A stretch of DNA of 64,000 bases from Opitutus sp. Lineage in GTDB: Bacteria; Verrucomicrobiota; Verrucomicrobiae; Opitutales; Opitutaceae. The DNA is taken from NCBI GenBank assembly GCA_009695065.1, contig SIBR01000015.1:1-64000 (forward strand), given 5' to 3'. The notes beneath the pieces were generated by a model. The model ran no database searches. It saw nothing but the letters and a program-made list of their open reading frames with translations, and was not told where the DNA came from. A program made the position numbers and the translations under genes. Below are positions 53,274-62,654 of this stretch, one piece after another. Each line of letters begins with the position of its first letter. The first letter of the stretch is position 1.

Positions 53274-54797
53274 TCATTTGATGAACTGACCGCAGAACTG
53301 CTCCACCGACATGGCTTCGAGTTTGGTCCGGTCGGCAAAGGGCGTCATGAAGTCCCTTGCTTTGGCCGCGCCGAAATGGGCCGCAAAGGCCGACTCGGCC
53401 TTTTGCCGGAGCACCGGAATGCCCTCGGCGCGGCGGCGGCGATGGCCGATGGGATATTCGGCCACGATCTTGTCGGTGTGCGTGCCGTCGCGGAAAAAAA
53501 CCTGCACGGCGTTGGCGATCGAGCGTTTGTCGGCGTCGAGGTAGTCCCGGGAATACTGCTTGTCCTCGACCACCGTCATGCGCGCGCGGAGGGCGTCGAT
53601 GCGCGGGTCGTGGGCGATCTTTTCCTCGTAGTGCTCCGCCGTCAGGTTCCCGAAGATCAGGCCGATGGCGGTCATGTATTGCAGGCAGTGATCGCGGTCG
53701 GCCGGGTTGTTGAGGGGGCCGCTCTTGTCGATGATGCGGATCGCGGACTCGTGCGTGGTGAGTTCGACGCGGCCGATCTCGTGCAGGCGGTCGCGGACGA
53801 GGGGATGAAGCTGGATCGCGCATTCCACGGCGGTCTGCGCGTGGAACTCGGCGGGGAAGGAAATCTTGAAGAGGATCTGCTCCATCACGTAGCTGCCGAG
53901 CGGCCGCGCGAGTTTCACGGGCTGGCCCTTGAAGGAAACGTCCTGGAAACCCCACGTCTTGGCGGTGAGCACGGACGGGTAGCCCATCTCGCCGGTCATG
54001 GCGATCAGCGCGAGGCGGACCGCCCGGCTCGTGGCGTCCCCGGCCGCCCAGGATTTGCGGGAGCCGGTGTTGGGGGCGTGGCGGTACGTGCGCAGCGCGG
54101 AGCCGTCGAGCCACGCGTGCGAGAGCGCGTTGATGATTTGGTCGCGCGTGCCGCCGAGGAGCGCGGTGGCAACGGCAGTGGAGGCAATGCGCACAAGTAA
54201 CACATGGTCGAGTCCTACGCGGTTGAATGAATTTTCGAGCGCCAGCACACCCTGGATCTCGTGGGCCTGAATCATGGCGACGAGGACGTCGCGCATCGTG
54301 AGGGGCGGGCGGGCGGGCCGGCGGGGAGCGCCCGGCGCGGCGACCTGTTCGGCGGTGAAGGCGGACAGCGGCGTGCGAAACGCGGTGGGCACGGCGCCCG
54401 CGGCCTGGTGGCGCGAGAGCCAGTCGGTCACCGCGAGGATGGCGCCGAGATTGTCGGACGGATGTCCCCATTCGGCGGCGAGCCATGTGTCGTTGAAATC
54501 GAGCCACCGGACGATCGTCCCGATGTTGAACGCGGCCTGCACCGGATCGAGTTCATAGCCGGTGCCGGGAACGCGGGCGCCGTTTTTCGTCGTGGTGCCG
54601 TCGACCACGGGGCCGAGGAGCTTCGTGCACGCCGGGAAGGCGAGGGCGAGGATGCCGCAGGCGAGCGTGTCGGCGAGACACCAGCGCGCGGTGTCGAGGG
54701 CGTCGTCGCCCGGCTGACGCTGGTTCAGCACGTAGTCGGCGATCTCGGCGAGAAGCGCATCGGCGGGCGGGCGGACGTTGGAGATGGGGGAGGACAT
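53274..54797 (-). CDS. prpD: MmgE/PrpD family 2-methylcitrate dehydratase
   Basis: A protein of 507 residues. It starts with a helical domain ([32 protein letters not shown]). [20 protein letters not shown] and [14 protein letters not shown] follow, matching PrpD, and later [20 protein letters not shown] and [20 protein letters not shown]. It dehydrates 2-methylcitrate in the methylcitrate cycle that converts propionyl-CoA to pyruvate and succinate. It is last in a prpB-prpC-prpD order on the minus strand, separated from prpC by 82 nt that hold a palindrome. A Pro/Ala/Arg-rich loop near residue 150 looks like an insertion. Confidence 0.92.
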   Translation of the reverse strand: MSSPISNVRPPADALLAEIADYVLNQRQPGDDALDTARWCLADTLACGILALAFPACTKLLGPVVDGTTTKNGARVPGTGYELDPVQAAFNIGTIVRWLDFNDTWLAAEWGHPSDNLGAILAVTDWLSRHQAAGAVPTAFRTPLSAFTAEQVAAPGAPRRPARPPLTMRDVLVAMIQAHEIQGVLALENSFNRVGLDHVLLVRIASTAVATALLGGTRDQIINALSHAWLDGSALRTYRHAPNTGSRKSWAAGDATSRAVRLALIAMTGEMGYPSVLTAKTWGFQDVSFKGQPVKLARPLGSYVMEQILFKISFPAEFHAQTAVECAIQLHPLVRDRLHEIGRVELTTHESAIRIIDKSGPLNNPADRDHCLQYMTAIGLIFGNLTAEHYEEKIAHDPRIDALRARMTVVEDKQYSRDYLDADKRSIANAVQVFFRDGTHTDKIVAEYPIGHRRRRAEGIPVLRQKAESAFAAHFGAAKARDFMTPFADRTKLEAMSVEQFCGQFIK

Positions 54798-54805
54798 TTT
54801 TGAAA

Positions 54806-54873
54806 ATCGTGCTCGTGATCGTGCTCTTACTCAGCTCGATTCCACCCGAGCACGATCATGAGCAAGAGGACGA
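54806..54873. repeat. Palindromic element between prpC and prpD
   Basis: The left part CGTGCTCGTGATCGTGCTCTT and the right part GAGCACGATCATGAGCAAGA plus GGACGAGCACGAT are made of the same units in inverted order, so the region can fold into a large stem. It occupies most of the 82-nt gap between the two genes. Such GTGCTCGTGATC units look like a dispersed genomic repeat, but only one copy is in view. Confidence 0.65.
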
Positions 54874-54879
54874 GCACGA

Positions 54880-56052
54880 TCATCTCTTTTCCAAGGGCAC
54901 AAACGGCCGGTCGGCGGGACCGGTGTAGTTGGCGCCGGGGCGGATGATCTTTCCGTCGACGCGTTGTTCCACGATGTGGGCGGACCAGCCGGCGGTGCGG
55001 GCGATCACGAACAGCGGGGTGAACATCAAGCGTGGCACGCCCAGCGCGTAGTAGGCGACGGCACTGTACCAATCGAGATTGGGAAATATCTTCTTCTCGT
55101 GCCAGAGCAGCGTTTCGAGCCGCTCCGCGATATTGAATAGATTCAGGTTGCCCGTCGCGGCGCTGAGTTCCCGGGCGATTTCCTTGATGATCACGTTGCG
55201 CGGATCGGCGATCGTGTAGACGGGGTGGCCGAAGCCGATGACGATTTCCTTCCGGGCGATTCGGGCGCGGATGTCCGCCTCGGCTTCGTCCGGAGTGGCG
55301 TAGCGCTGCTGGATTTCGAGGGCGACCTCGTTGGCGCCGCCATGCTTGGGGCCGCGGAGCGCGCCGATCGCGCCGCTGATACAGGACGCCATGTCGGAAC
55401 CGGTGCCGGCGATCACGCGGGCGGTGAAGGTCGAGGCGTTGAACTCGTGCTCCGCGTAGAGCGTGAGCGAGCGGTCAAGGGCCCGGACCTGCGCGGGGCT
55501 GGCCGGGCGTTGATGCAGCAGTTCCAGAAAATGAGCCGCGGTGGACGGGGCGGCCGTTTCGACCGGGATCCGCCGGCCGCTCGTGACGTAATGGTGCCAG
55601 TAGAGCAGCATCGAGGGGAAGCACGCGGTGAGCCGGTCGGCGATGGCACGGGCCCCGGCGACGGTGGAGGCGTTGCCGCCGGCGGTGGGCAGGGCCTCCG
55701 TTTCGAGCGTGCCCAGCATCGAGCAGCCGGTGCGCAGCACGTCCATCGGGTGGGCGCTCGCGGGAATTTGTTCGAGCACGGTGCGCAGCGGCGCCGGCAG
55801 GCCGCGGAGCGTGGCGAGGCGGCGGCGGTAGTCGGCGAGCCCGGCGGCCGTGGGCAGCGTTTCGTGGATGAGCAGGTGCGCGACCTCCTCGAACGTGGCC
55901 TCGCGCGCGAGGTCGGCGATGTCGTAGCCGCGATAGTGCAGATCGTTGCCCGAGTGGCCGACCGTGCAGACAGCGGTGTTGCCGGCGATGACGCCGGAGA
56001 GCGCGACGGATTTCTTGCCTTTGGCAACGGGTGGAGGCGTGGGGTCGCTCAT
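54880..56052 (-). CDS. prpC: 2-methylcitrate synthase (citrate-synthase family)
   Basis: A protein of 390 residues, shorter than the hexameric Gram-negative citrate synthase, as methylcitrate synthases are. Motifs are [19 protein letters not shown] near the start, [19 protein letters not shown], the active-site His in [16 protein letters not shown], a second His in [16 protein letters not shown], and [17 protein letters not shown] with the substrate-binding Arg. It condenses propionyl-CoA with oxaloacetate. The location between prpB and prpD supports methylcitrate rather than plain citrate synthase function. Confidence 0.93.
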   Translation of the reverse strand: MSDPTPPPVAKGKKSVALSGVIAGNTAVCTVGHSGNDLHYRGYDIADLAREATFEEVAHLLIHETLPTAAGLADYRRRLATLRGLPAPLRTVLEQIPASAHPMDVLRTGCSMLGTLETEALPTAGGNASTVAGARAIADRLTACFPSMLLYWHHYVTSGRRIPVETAAPSTAAHFLELLHQRPASPAQVRALDRSLTLYAEHEFNASTFTARVIAGTGSDMASCISGAIGALRGPKHGGANEVALEIQQRYATPDEAEADIRARIARKEIVIGFGHPVYTIADPRNVIIKEIARELSAATGNLNLFNIAERLETLLWHEKKIFPNLDWYSAVAYYALGVPRLMFTPLFVIARTAGWSAHIVEQRVDGKIIRPGANYTGPADRPFVPLEKR

Positions 56053-56136
56053 GGTAAGGGGGGCGAGTTTTACCGCGGGAAACTGGTGTTGAAACGGACC
56101 TGGCTCAACTCCGCCATCCCGATCCGCGCCATCGCA

Positions 56137-56979
56137 TCACTTTTTGACGGGAGGCGTGTAGCCGAGCGTCGCGTAGAGCTCGGCGCGGGTTTGCATTTTG
56201 CCGACGACGTTTTGCTGCGTTCCTTCCTGACGGATCGCGGTGTAGACGTCGCGTGAGGCGGCGGCGGCGGCGCGGGAGGCGCTGAGCGGATAGAGCACCA
56301 TCGCGATGCCCGTTGCGCCGAGTTCGGCGAGGGTGAAATAGGGCGTCTGGCCGAACTCGGTGAGATTCGCGAGCACAGGGACGTTCAGCGCGGCGGTGAA
56401 TTTCCGGTAGTCATCGAGCGTGTGGAGCGCCTCGGCGAAAATCATGTCGGCGCCAGCGGCGACATAGGCCTGTGCGCGGGCGATTGCGGCCGGGACGCCC
56501 TCGACCCCAGCGGCGTCGGTGCGGGCCATGACGACAAACGCGGGATCGGGTTTGCCGGCGACCGCGGCGCGCACGTGGGCGACCATTCCGGCGACGGGCA
56601 CGAGGTGTTTGCCGGGCAGGTGGCCGCAAAGTTTGGCGGGCACCTGATCCTCGAGGTGAACGGCGGCGGCGCCGGCGGCGGCCACTTCGCGGACGGCGGT
56701 GGCGGGGTCGTCCCAGCCCGTGTCGATATCGACCAGCAGCGGGAGCGGCACGCGACGGCCGATGCGGCGGACATCGATGAGCACGTCGGCGAGCGTGGTG
56801 TCGCCGGTGTCGGGGATGCCGCAAGAGTGATTGGCGACCCCGGCCCCGGAAAGATACAGCGCGCGGAAACCGGCGCGCTGGGCGAGCAGCGCGGCGTAGG
56901 CGTTGATCGCACCGGCGATTTGCAGGGGCTTTTCCGTCGCGAGGGCCGCGCGAAATTGTGTCCCGGGAGACGAACTCAT
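56137..56979 (-). CDS. prpB: Methylisocitrate lyase
   Basis: A protein of 280 residues of the isocitrate lyase superfamily. Motifs are LQIAGAINAYAALLAQRAGF near the start, LSGAGVANHSCGIPDTGDTT, VDIDTGWDDPATAVREV, the catalytic loop VPAKLCGHLPGKHLVP with the active-site Cys, and FVVMARTDAAGVEGVPAAIA. It splits 2-methylisocitrate to pyruvate and succinate. I took the ATG at 56979; an open extension to 57105 is unsupported. First gene of the prp operon; no PrpR-type regulator adjoins. Confidence 0.94.
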   Translation of the reverse strand: MSSSPGTQFRAALATEKPLQIAGAINAYAALLAQRAGFRALYLSGAGVANHSCGIPDTGDTTLADVLIDVRRIGRRVPLPLLVDIDTGWDDPATAVREVAAAGAAAVHLEDQVPAKLCGHLPGKHLVPVAGMVAHVRAAVAGKPDPAFVVMARTDAAGVEGVPAAIARAQAYVAAGADMIFAEALHTLDDYRKFTAALNVPVLANLTEFGQTPYFTLAELGATGIAMVLYPLSASRAAAAASRDVYTAIRQEGTQQNVVGKMQTRAELYATLGYTPPVKK

Positions 56980-57137
56980 GCGCTTGAACTTGCGACCGCC
57001 GGCGGCGCGAGTCGAGGCCGCGCGTGACTGGGCGGAGAAATTGGCGCGACGATCGGCAAAAGAAATGTTTCGGCTTTGACGAATTTTGTGCTTTTTGAAG
57101 CACACCGTCTTTCGGGACGAATCGTCTTTCCCCCGCC

Positions 57138-57815
57138 ATGCTCGCAGTCACCGACCTGAAAAAATCGTTTTTGTCCCCCGAGGGGGAGCGGACGGAGATC
57201 GTGAATGTGCCGGCGTTCGCGCTGGCGGCCGACGAGCAGCTAGCCCTGCGCGGGGAGAGCGGCTCGGGCAAGACGACCTTTCTGAACATGATCGCCGGGA
57301 TCCTCGCCGCGGACAGCGGGACGGTGAGGATCGACGGCGTGGAGATGACCGCGCTCAGCGAGTCGCGGCGCGACCGGCTGCGCGCGGACAAGCTCGGGTA
57401 CATTTTCCAGACGTTCAACCTGCTGCAGGGCTACACCGTGTTGGAAAACGTCATGCTCGGGATGTCGTTCGGGCCGCGCGGGGCGGACCGGGCCCATGCC
57501 CGCGAGGTGCTGGGCCGGGTCGGGCTGGGGCACCGGCTCGATCATTTTCCCCGGCAGCTTTCGACGGGACAGCAGCAACGAGTGGCGGTCGCCCGGGCGC
57601 TGGCCAACCGACCCAGGCTGGTGCTCGCCGACGAGCCGACGGGCAATCTCGACCGCAAGCACGCCGGCGAAGCCCTCGCGCTCATCCGCGAAGTCTGCCG
57701 TGAGCACGCGGCGGCGTTGTTGCTGGTTAGCCACGATGAGGAGGTGCTCGGCCAGTTCGAGCACCGGAGGGACTTTGCCCACATCAACGAAGCCTTGAAG
57801 GAGGTCCGCCGATGA
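57138..57815 (+). CDS. ABC transporter ATP-binding protein (LolD/MacB type)
   Basis: An ATPase of 225 residues with a Walker A motif in RGESGSGKTTFLNMIAG, a Q-loop in LGYIFQTFNLLQGYTVLENV, the signature HFPRQLSTGQQQRVAVARAL, Walker B in LVLADEPTGNLDRKHAGE, and the H-loop SHDEE. This is the family that pairs with FtsX-like permeases. The stop overlaps the permease ATG by 4 nt. It is transcribed divergently from prpB. Confidence 0.94.
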   Translation: MLAVTDLKKSFLSPEGERTEIVNVPAFALAADEQLALRGESGSGKTTFLNMIAGILAADSGTVRIDGVEMTALSESRRDRLRADKLGYIFQTFNLLQGYTVLENVMLGMSFGPRGADRAHAREVLGRVGLGHRLDHFPRQLSTGQQQRVAVARALANRPRLVLADEPTGNLDRKHAGEALALIREVCREHAAALLLVSHDEEVLGQFEHRRDFAHINEALKEVRR

Positions 57816-59017
57816 CGCTGCCGCTGATCATTTACCGTTCCCTGCGGCAGCACGCGCTCTCGACCGTGATTACGGCGGGGAGCATCGCGCTCGCCTCCGG
57901 GTTGCTGATGTGCGTCTGGATGGTGAAGACCCAGTCGCAGACGGCGTTCACACAGACGACCACGGGTTTCGATGCGGTGCTGGGCGCGCGCGGCTCGAAA
58001 CTGCAGCTCGTGCTCAACGCGATTTTTCACCTCGAGGCCTCGCCCGGCAATGTGGCCTATGCCGACTACGAGATGGTGAAGCGCCACCCGGCGGTAAAGG
58101 CGGCGATCCCGCTCGCGGTCGGCGACAATCTCCGCGGCTACCGGCTGGTGGGCACGCTGCCGGAGCTGTTTGAAAAGGTGGAATACGCGCCGGGAAAGAA
58201 ATTCGCGCTCCAGCCCGGCGGAAAGATTTTCGGCCCCGCGGCGAAGGAGGCGGTGGCCGGGAGTTTTGCGGCGCAGCGACTGGGCCTGAAGGTCGGCGAT
58301 ACGTTTCACCCCTTTCACGGCCTCGCCTTCGATGCGAAGAACGAGCACGCCGACGTCTACGTCGTCACCGCGATCCTGGAGTCGACCAACACGCCGGTGG
58401 ATCGCGTGATCTGGATTCCCCTGCGCGGGTTGCAGACGATGAGCGGGCACGATCCGAAGGCGGCGACGGACGTGAGTGCCGTGCTCATCCAGCTGCGGAC
58501 GCCGAGCGCCGGGTTCATGCTCGACATGATGTACAACAAGCAGGGCAACCGGCTGACGTTTGCCTATCCCGTGGGGGCGATCATCGCGGAGCTGTTCAGC
58601 AAGATCTCTTGGTTCGACCAGGTGCTCGCACTGGTGGCCTATCTCGTGGCGCTGGTGGCCGCCGGGTCGGTGCTGGCGAGCATCTACAATTCCATGAGCG
58701 CGCGGCAGCGCGACCTGGCCATCCTGCGCGCGCTCGGGGCGCGCCGCCGGACGATCTTTGGCGCGGTCGTGGCCGAGGCGGCGTGCATCGGCGGGCTGGG
58801 GGCCGCGGTGGGCTTCGGCGTCTATTTCGGTCTGTTCGTCGGCGTGGCCGGAGTCATTCGGACGCAAACGGGCGTGGTCCTCGACGTGGCGGCGCGGCAT
58901 CCGGTGTTGTGGATTTGCCCGGTGGCGATGATCGGACTGTGTGCCTTGGGCGGGGTCATTCCGGCCTTGAAGGCCTATCGGACACCTGTGGCCGAGACGC
59001 TGGCGCCGGTGTCGTAG
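57812..59017 (+). CDS. FtsX-like ABC transporter permease
   Basis: A membrane protein of 401 residues with one N-terminal segment (ALSTVITAGSIALASGLLMC), a long periplasmic domain (about residues 50-260), and three C-terminal segments (VLALVAYLVALVAAGSVLAS, IGGLGAAVGFGVYFGLFVGV, ICPVAMIGLCALGGVIPALK). The cytoplasmic motif SARQRDLAILRALGARRRTI is the FtsX-family coupling motif. With the ATPase it forms an export or periplasmic-handling ABC system. The next gene encodes a DUF3299 exported protein. Confidence 0.92.
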   Translation: MTLPLIIYRSLRQHALSTVITAGSIALASGLLMCVWMVKTQSQTAFTQTTTGFDAVLGARGSKLQLVLNAIFHLEASPGNVAYADYEMVKRHPAVKAAIPLAVGDNLRGYRLVGTLPELFEKVEYAPGKKFALQPGGKIFGPAAKEAVAGSFAAQRLGLKVGDTFHPFHGLAFDAKNEHADVYVVTAILESTNTPVDRVIWIPLRGLQTMSGHDPKAATDVSAVLIQLRTPSAGFMLDMMYNKQGNRLTFAYPVGAIIAELFSKISWFDQVLALVAYLVALVAAGSVLASIYNSMSARQRDLAILRALGARRRTIFGAVVAEAACIGGLGAAVGFGVYFGLFVGVAGVIRTQTGVVLDVAARHPVLWICPVAMIGLCALGGVIPALKAYRTPVAETLAPVS

Positions 59018-59195
59018 AGCGCAATTGAGCGCTGGTGGTGAGTGGGTTGGGGAGAATATCGAGGGCGAGGGAAGCGGCGGCTTGGATCGTGGGCAGGTCG
59101 CGCGATCGGCCGGGCTCCTCCAGCGATGGCAATTCGCCCGCGCAGAGGAATTTTTTTTTGACGAACCCCTCTTCCCCGTTACCGTTTGCGCCACT

Positions 59196-59753
59196 ATGAG
59201 AATGTTGCACCCCTGCCTTGTTGCTTTGTTGGTGTTCAGCGTCGGTCTCGGTGGAGTGCTGCGTGCGGCCGATGCCGCGGCGTCCAGTCCGGCCCCGGCG
59301 GCCGCGCCCAAGGCTCCGGACGTGGATGCGCAGGGTTATCTCAAGCTCGGGTTCGAGCAGCTCGCGTCCTATTCTTTCGATCCGCCCGCATTCGACCCGG
59401 CGACCGCCGCACCCAACGCCAAGCCCCCGACCGGCGAGGAACAGATCCCGTCGATGGTGAAGGGCTGGAATGGCAAGAAGGCCATGATCACGGGCTACAT
59501 GGTGCCGGTGAAAATGGACAAGGGTCTGGTCACGGAATTTCTCCTGATGCGAAATACCATGGCGTGTTGCTTCGGCGGCGTTCCCAACATGAACGAGTGG
59601 GTGATCGTGAAGATGAAGAAGGGTGTGCAGCCGATGATGGACCTGCCCGTGGCTTTTTACGGCGAGCTGAAGGTCGGCGCCATGTTCGAGAACGGTTACA
59701 TGACCGGCCTCTACGAGCTCGAGGGCGAGCGCATGGGCGAAGTCCAGGGTTGA
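59196..59753 (+). CDS. Exported DUF3299 protein
   Basis: A protein of 185 residues with a signal peptide (LHPCLVALLVFSVGLGGVLR). The mature part holds KKAMITGYMVPVKMDKGLVT and FLLMRNTMACCFGGVPNMNE, a Cys-Cys plus Met-rich stretch, and VGAMFENGYMTGLYELEGER, matching DUF3299 (PF11736). It lies 178 nt downstream of the ABC permease, same strand. From memory, DUF3299 proteins occur with an ABC ATPase and FtsX-like permease in the zinc-regulated zrg loci of Vibrio; the same trio appears here. The Cys/Met cluster could bind a metal. The ATG at 59196 fits the signal peptide. Confidence 0.85.
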   Translation: MRMLHPCLVALLVFSVGLGGVLRAADAAASSPAPAAAPKAPDVDAQGYLKLGFEQLASYSFDPPAFDPATAAPNAKPPTGEEQIPSMVKGWNGKKAMITGYMVPVKMDKGLVTEFLLMRNTMACCFGGVPNMNEWVIVKMKKGVQPMMDLPVAFYGELKVGAMFENGYMTGLYELEGERMGEVQG

Positions 59754-59824
59754 TCGAATCGCGCTGTCCCCGGGGCCTGCTGCCGGGATTGGCCTGAACC
59801 GGCCGGCCAGGCCGGCTTCGATCA

Positions 59825-60277
59825 TCAGCGGGAAATATCGCGCTGCGTGAGCAGGCGAAAACCCCGTTTGTGCAGCGCCTGCGCGGCGACGCCTTCGTCC
59901 TCGGCCTTGATCGCAATCGCGGAGCGGCCGTCGGGGCGCTTGATGAACGAGTAGACGTAGAAAATGTTGATCTCGGCCTCGAACAGCGCGGCGAGAATGC
60001 CCGGCAGTTCCGACTCCTCGGTGATCTCGACGGCGAGCACCTCACATTCCGTGTACGGAAAATCATTGTTGATCATCAGCTCGCGCGCCTTGTCGGGATC
60101 GTCGGTGATGTAGCGCACGATGGCGCTGTCCGTGGTGTCGAGCACGGTGATGCCCATGATGTGGACGTTGTTGCCCTTCAGCAGCGTGATCAGGTCGTAC
60201 AGGCGGCCGACCCGGTTCTCGGCGAAGACGGAGAACTGCTTCACGGGATCGTTGGACGTAGTGGTGGCCGCAGCCAT
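59825..60277 (-). CDS. Double-ACT-domain protein
   Basis: A protein of 150 residues made of two ACT domains, the first around VKQFSVFAENRVGRLYDLIT and VLDTTDSAIVRYITDD, the second around LAVEITEESELPGILAALFE with INIFYVYSFIKRPDGRSAIA. No enzyme domain is attached. Stand-alone ACT proteins sense amino acids and can regulate other proteins. It is convergent with the DUF3299 gene. The target is unknown. Confidence 0.88.
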   Translation of the reverse strand: MAAATTTSNDPVKQFSVFAENRVGRLYDLITLLKGNNVHIMGITVLDTTDSAIVRYITDDPDKARELMINNDFPYTECEVLAVEITEESELPGILAALFEAEINIFYVYSFIKRPDGRSAIAIKAEDEGVAAQALHKRGFRLLTQRDISR

Positions 60278-60342
60278 GGCGCGGCCACGGTGGCTCGAAA
60301 ACCGGCGAGGATCAATGACCGCGCCACACCGTCCCGGGCGGA

Positions 60343-61320
60343 ATGGCGCCGGCGGAAATCCCGCGGAAGCGCGTTGAGGTCGGCGGTGGCCGCACCCAAC
60401 GTGGGGGGGTGGTTCCGATTTTGCCGACCAACCCTCATGCCGCCAACCAGCGGCGCGCCGAGAGCAGCGCGCGCCTCGTGCTGCGCGGGATTCTGCTGAA
60501 TGCGGTGCTCGCGGCCGTGAAATTTACGGGCGGAGTGCTGGGCAACACCTACGCTCTTATCGCCGACGGGGCCGAGTCGTTGCTGGACATCCTGTCGTCG
60601 ACCTTGGTGTGGGCGGGCTTTCGCGTGGCGGCGCGGCCACCGGACGCCGACCATCCCTATGGGCACGGCAAGGCCGAGCCGCTGGCGGCGTTGGCGGTGG
60701 CGTTGTTCGTTTTTGCGATGGCCGGTTGGATTGGAGTGCACGCGGTGCGCAAGATCGTCACCCCTCACCAGGGGCCCGCATGGTGGACCCTGATTTTGCT
60801 GGCGGGCGTGGTCGTCACCAAGATGTGGTTTTCGCGCCGGCTCGGTGCCGCGGGCGACGAGGCGGGCAGCACGGCGCTCGGGGCGGAGGCGCTGCATCAC
60901 TCGTCCGATGCGATCACGTCGGCAGCCGCGTTTGTGGGCATCAGCATCGCGTTGTGGGGCGGGAAGGGCTGGGAAACCGCGGACGACTGGGCGGCTTTAT
61001 TTGGATGCGTGATTATCGCGTTCAACGGCGTGAGCATGGCCGGCAAGGCGCTGGCCGATGTGATGGATTCCGCCGCGCCGGAGGAGTTCGAAGGCGAGGT
61101 GCGTGCGCTGGCGCTGGCGGTGCCGGGGGTGCGCGCCCTCGACAAGGTGCGGGTGCGCAAGAGCGGACTCAGCCATCTCGTCGACATTCAGATCCGGGTC
61201 GACGGCGGGCTGACCGTGCGCGTCGGCCATGGCATTGCGCACGCGGTGAAGGACGCGCTGATCGCGTCCGTGCCACACCGGATCAGCGATGTGATCGTTC
61301 ACGTGGAACCGATCGACTAG
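60343..61320 (+). CDS. Cation diffusion facilitator (CDF) metal exporter
   Basis: A protein of up to 325 residues. Six hydrophobic segments begin at about residue 45 (RLVLRGILLNAVLAAVKFTG). The metal-site motifs are LGNTYALIADGAESLLDIL in TM2 and EALHHSSDAITSAAAFVGIS in TM5, and HPYGHGKAEPLAALAVAL lies between. The C-terminal domain shows the usual fold (VPGVRALDKVRVRKSG, VDIQIRVDGGLTVRVGHGIA). It exports Zn, Fe, Co or Mn by antiport with protons. The start is uncertain: the ATG at 60343 or GTG at 60409 are both in frame. It follows the ABC-DUF3299 set, which may make the region a metal-handling cluster. Confidence 0.9.
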   Translation: MAPAEIPRKRVEVGGGRTQRGGVVPILPTNPHAANQRRAESSARLVLRGILLNAVLAAVKFTGGVLGNTYALIADGAESLLDILSSTLVWAGFRVAARPPDADHPYGHGKAEPLAALAVALFVFAMAGWIGVHAVRKIVTPHQGPAWWTLILLAGVVVTKMWFSRRLGAAGDEAGSTALGAEALHHSSDAITSAAAFVGISIALWGGKGWETADDWAALFGCVIIAFNGVSMAGKALADVMDSAAPEEFEGEVRALALAVPGVRALDKVRVRKSGLSHLVDIQIRVDGGLTVRVGHGIAHAVKDALIASVPHRISDVIVHVEPID

Positions 61321-61361
61321 GCGCACGGCAGTTTTCGGACGGGGCGGTGCGCCGAACGGAT

Positions 61362-62654
61362 TCAGAAATCCTGCAGCTGATCTTCAAGCGGGCCGCGACT
61401 CGGATCGAGGCGGACCAGCACTTCGCCGAGGAGATAGATGGAGCCGGTAACCACGATCGTATCGCCGGGATCGCCGGCGGTGCAGCTGGCGGCTTCGGGA
61501 AACACCGTGTCAACGGTGGAACAATGCACTCGCGCGGGGCAGGAAGACGGGATCAGCACGGCGAGTTGATCCTGGGTGCAGGCACGCCGCTGTCTCGGCA
61601 TTACGAGGTGAATCTCCCGGGCGTGGCGGCAGACGGCCGCGAGCAGGGGTTCCGCACGGGTGAGGCCGAGCACGCCAACGACCACCACGGGGGCCCGACC
61701 GGTGTCGGCGATCAGGCGCACCAGCGCGCGCTCCAGGGCCTGCGCGCCCTCGGCATTGTGCGCGGCCTCCAGGATGATCTGCCGGGTGCCCGCCTGCACG
61801 CGCTGCCATCGTCCCGGCGAGTCGACCTGCTGGAGCGCGGTGTTCACGACGGGATCGGTCACCCGCCAGCGCGCGGGGAGGGCCCGCGCGGCGAGAGTGG
61901 CCACGGCGGCGTTCCACCGTTGATGGTCGCCGGCGAGATTCGTGGCGGGGAAGGGTTTTTCCCCGGAGCCGTACTCCTCCCGGAGTGACACGACCGCCGC
62001 GGCACGCTGCGCGGCGGCGGCGCGCACCACCCGTTCCGCTTCCGGCGGCAATCGGCCGATGACCACCGGCCGGCTGGGTTTGATGATGCCGGCTTTTTCA
62101 GCGGCGATTTGCTCGAGCGAGTCGCCCAGGAATTCGCAATGGTCGAAGCTGATCGAGGTGATGACGCTGACTTCCGGCAGCACGACATTCGTCGCGTCCA
62201 GCCGCCCGCCCATGCCTGTTTCGATGAGCGCGAAGTCGCACCGTTCGCGCGCGAAATGCAGGAACGCCATCGCCGTCATGAATTCGAAGTAACTGGGATG
62301 GGCCTCCGGTCCGTGGGCCGCCGCCAGCGCTTCCGCAACGGGCCGGATTTCCCGGGTGTAACGGGCAATCTGTTCCGCGGTCATGGCCTGCCGGTTCACC
62401 TGGATGCGTTCGCCGAGCCGCACGAGATGGGGCGACGTGTACAATCCCGTGCGCCACCCGGCCCCGCGCAGGATGGCTTCGAGCATCGCCGCAACGGAGC
62501 CTTTGCCGTTTGTCCCCGCCACATGTACGCAGGGCGTCGTTTTTTCGGGATGACCGAGCGCGGCCATGAAGCGCTCCATGCGCGCGAGCCCGGGTTGCAC
62601 ACCGCGGGCTTTCAACCCGCGCAAGTAGTCCTGCACCGCGGCGTAGTCGGTCAT
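61362..62654 (-). CDS. folC: Folylpolyglutamate/dihydrofolate synthase
   Basis: A protein of 430 residues. The ATP-binding P-loop is in VHVAGTNGKGSVAAMLEAIL. LYTSPHLVRLGERIQVNRQA, ALIETGMGGRLDATNVVLP, SISFDHCEFLGDSLEQIAAE and KAGIIKPSRPVVIGRLP are family motifs. The C-terminal ligase domain has ILEAAHNAEGAQALERALVR, where the usual DGAHN motif reads EAAHN. It adds glutamate to dihydropteroate and folates. The ATG at 62654 shares one base with the folK stop (TGATG). Last gene of the folP-folB-folK-folC operon. Confidence 0.95.
   Translation of the reverse strand: MTDYAAVQDYLRGLKARGVQPGLARMERFMAALGHPEKTTPCVHVAGTNGKGSVAAMLEAILRGAGWRTGLYTSPHLVRLGERIQVNRQAMTAEQIARYTREIRPVAEALAAAHGPEAHPSYFEFMTAMAFLHFARERCDFALIETGMGGRLDATNVVLPEVSVITSISFDHCEFLGDSLEQIAAEKAGIIKPSRPVVIGRLPPEAERVVRAAAAQRAAAVVSLREEYGSGEKPFPATNLAGDHQRWNAAVATLAARALPARWRVTDPVVNTALQQVDSPGRWQRVQAGTRQIILEAAHNAEGAQALERALVRLIADTGRAPVVVVGVLGLTRAEPLLAAVCRHAREIHLVMPRQRRACTQDQLAVLIPSSCPARVHCSTVDTVFPEAASCTAGDPGDTIVVTGSIYLLGEVLVRLDPSRGPLEDQLQDF

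Noticed and set aside
59150..59163. TTGACG after a T-run as a promoter -35 for the DUF3299 gene
   Set aside because: No acceptable -10 hexamer lies at 16-18 nt spacing.
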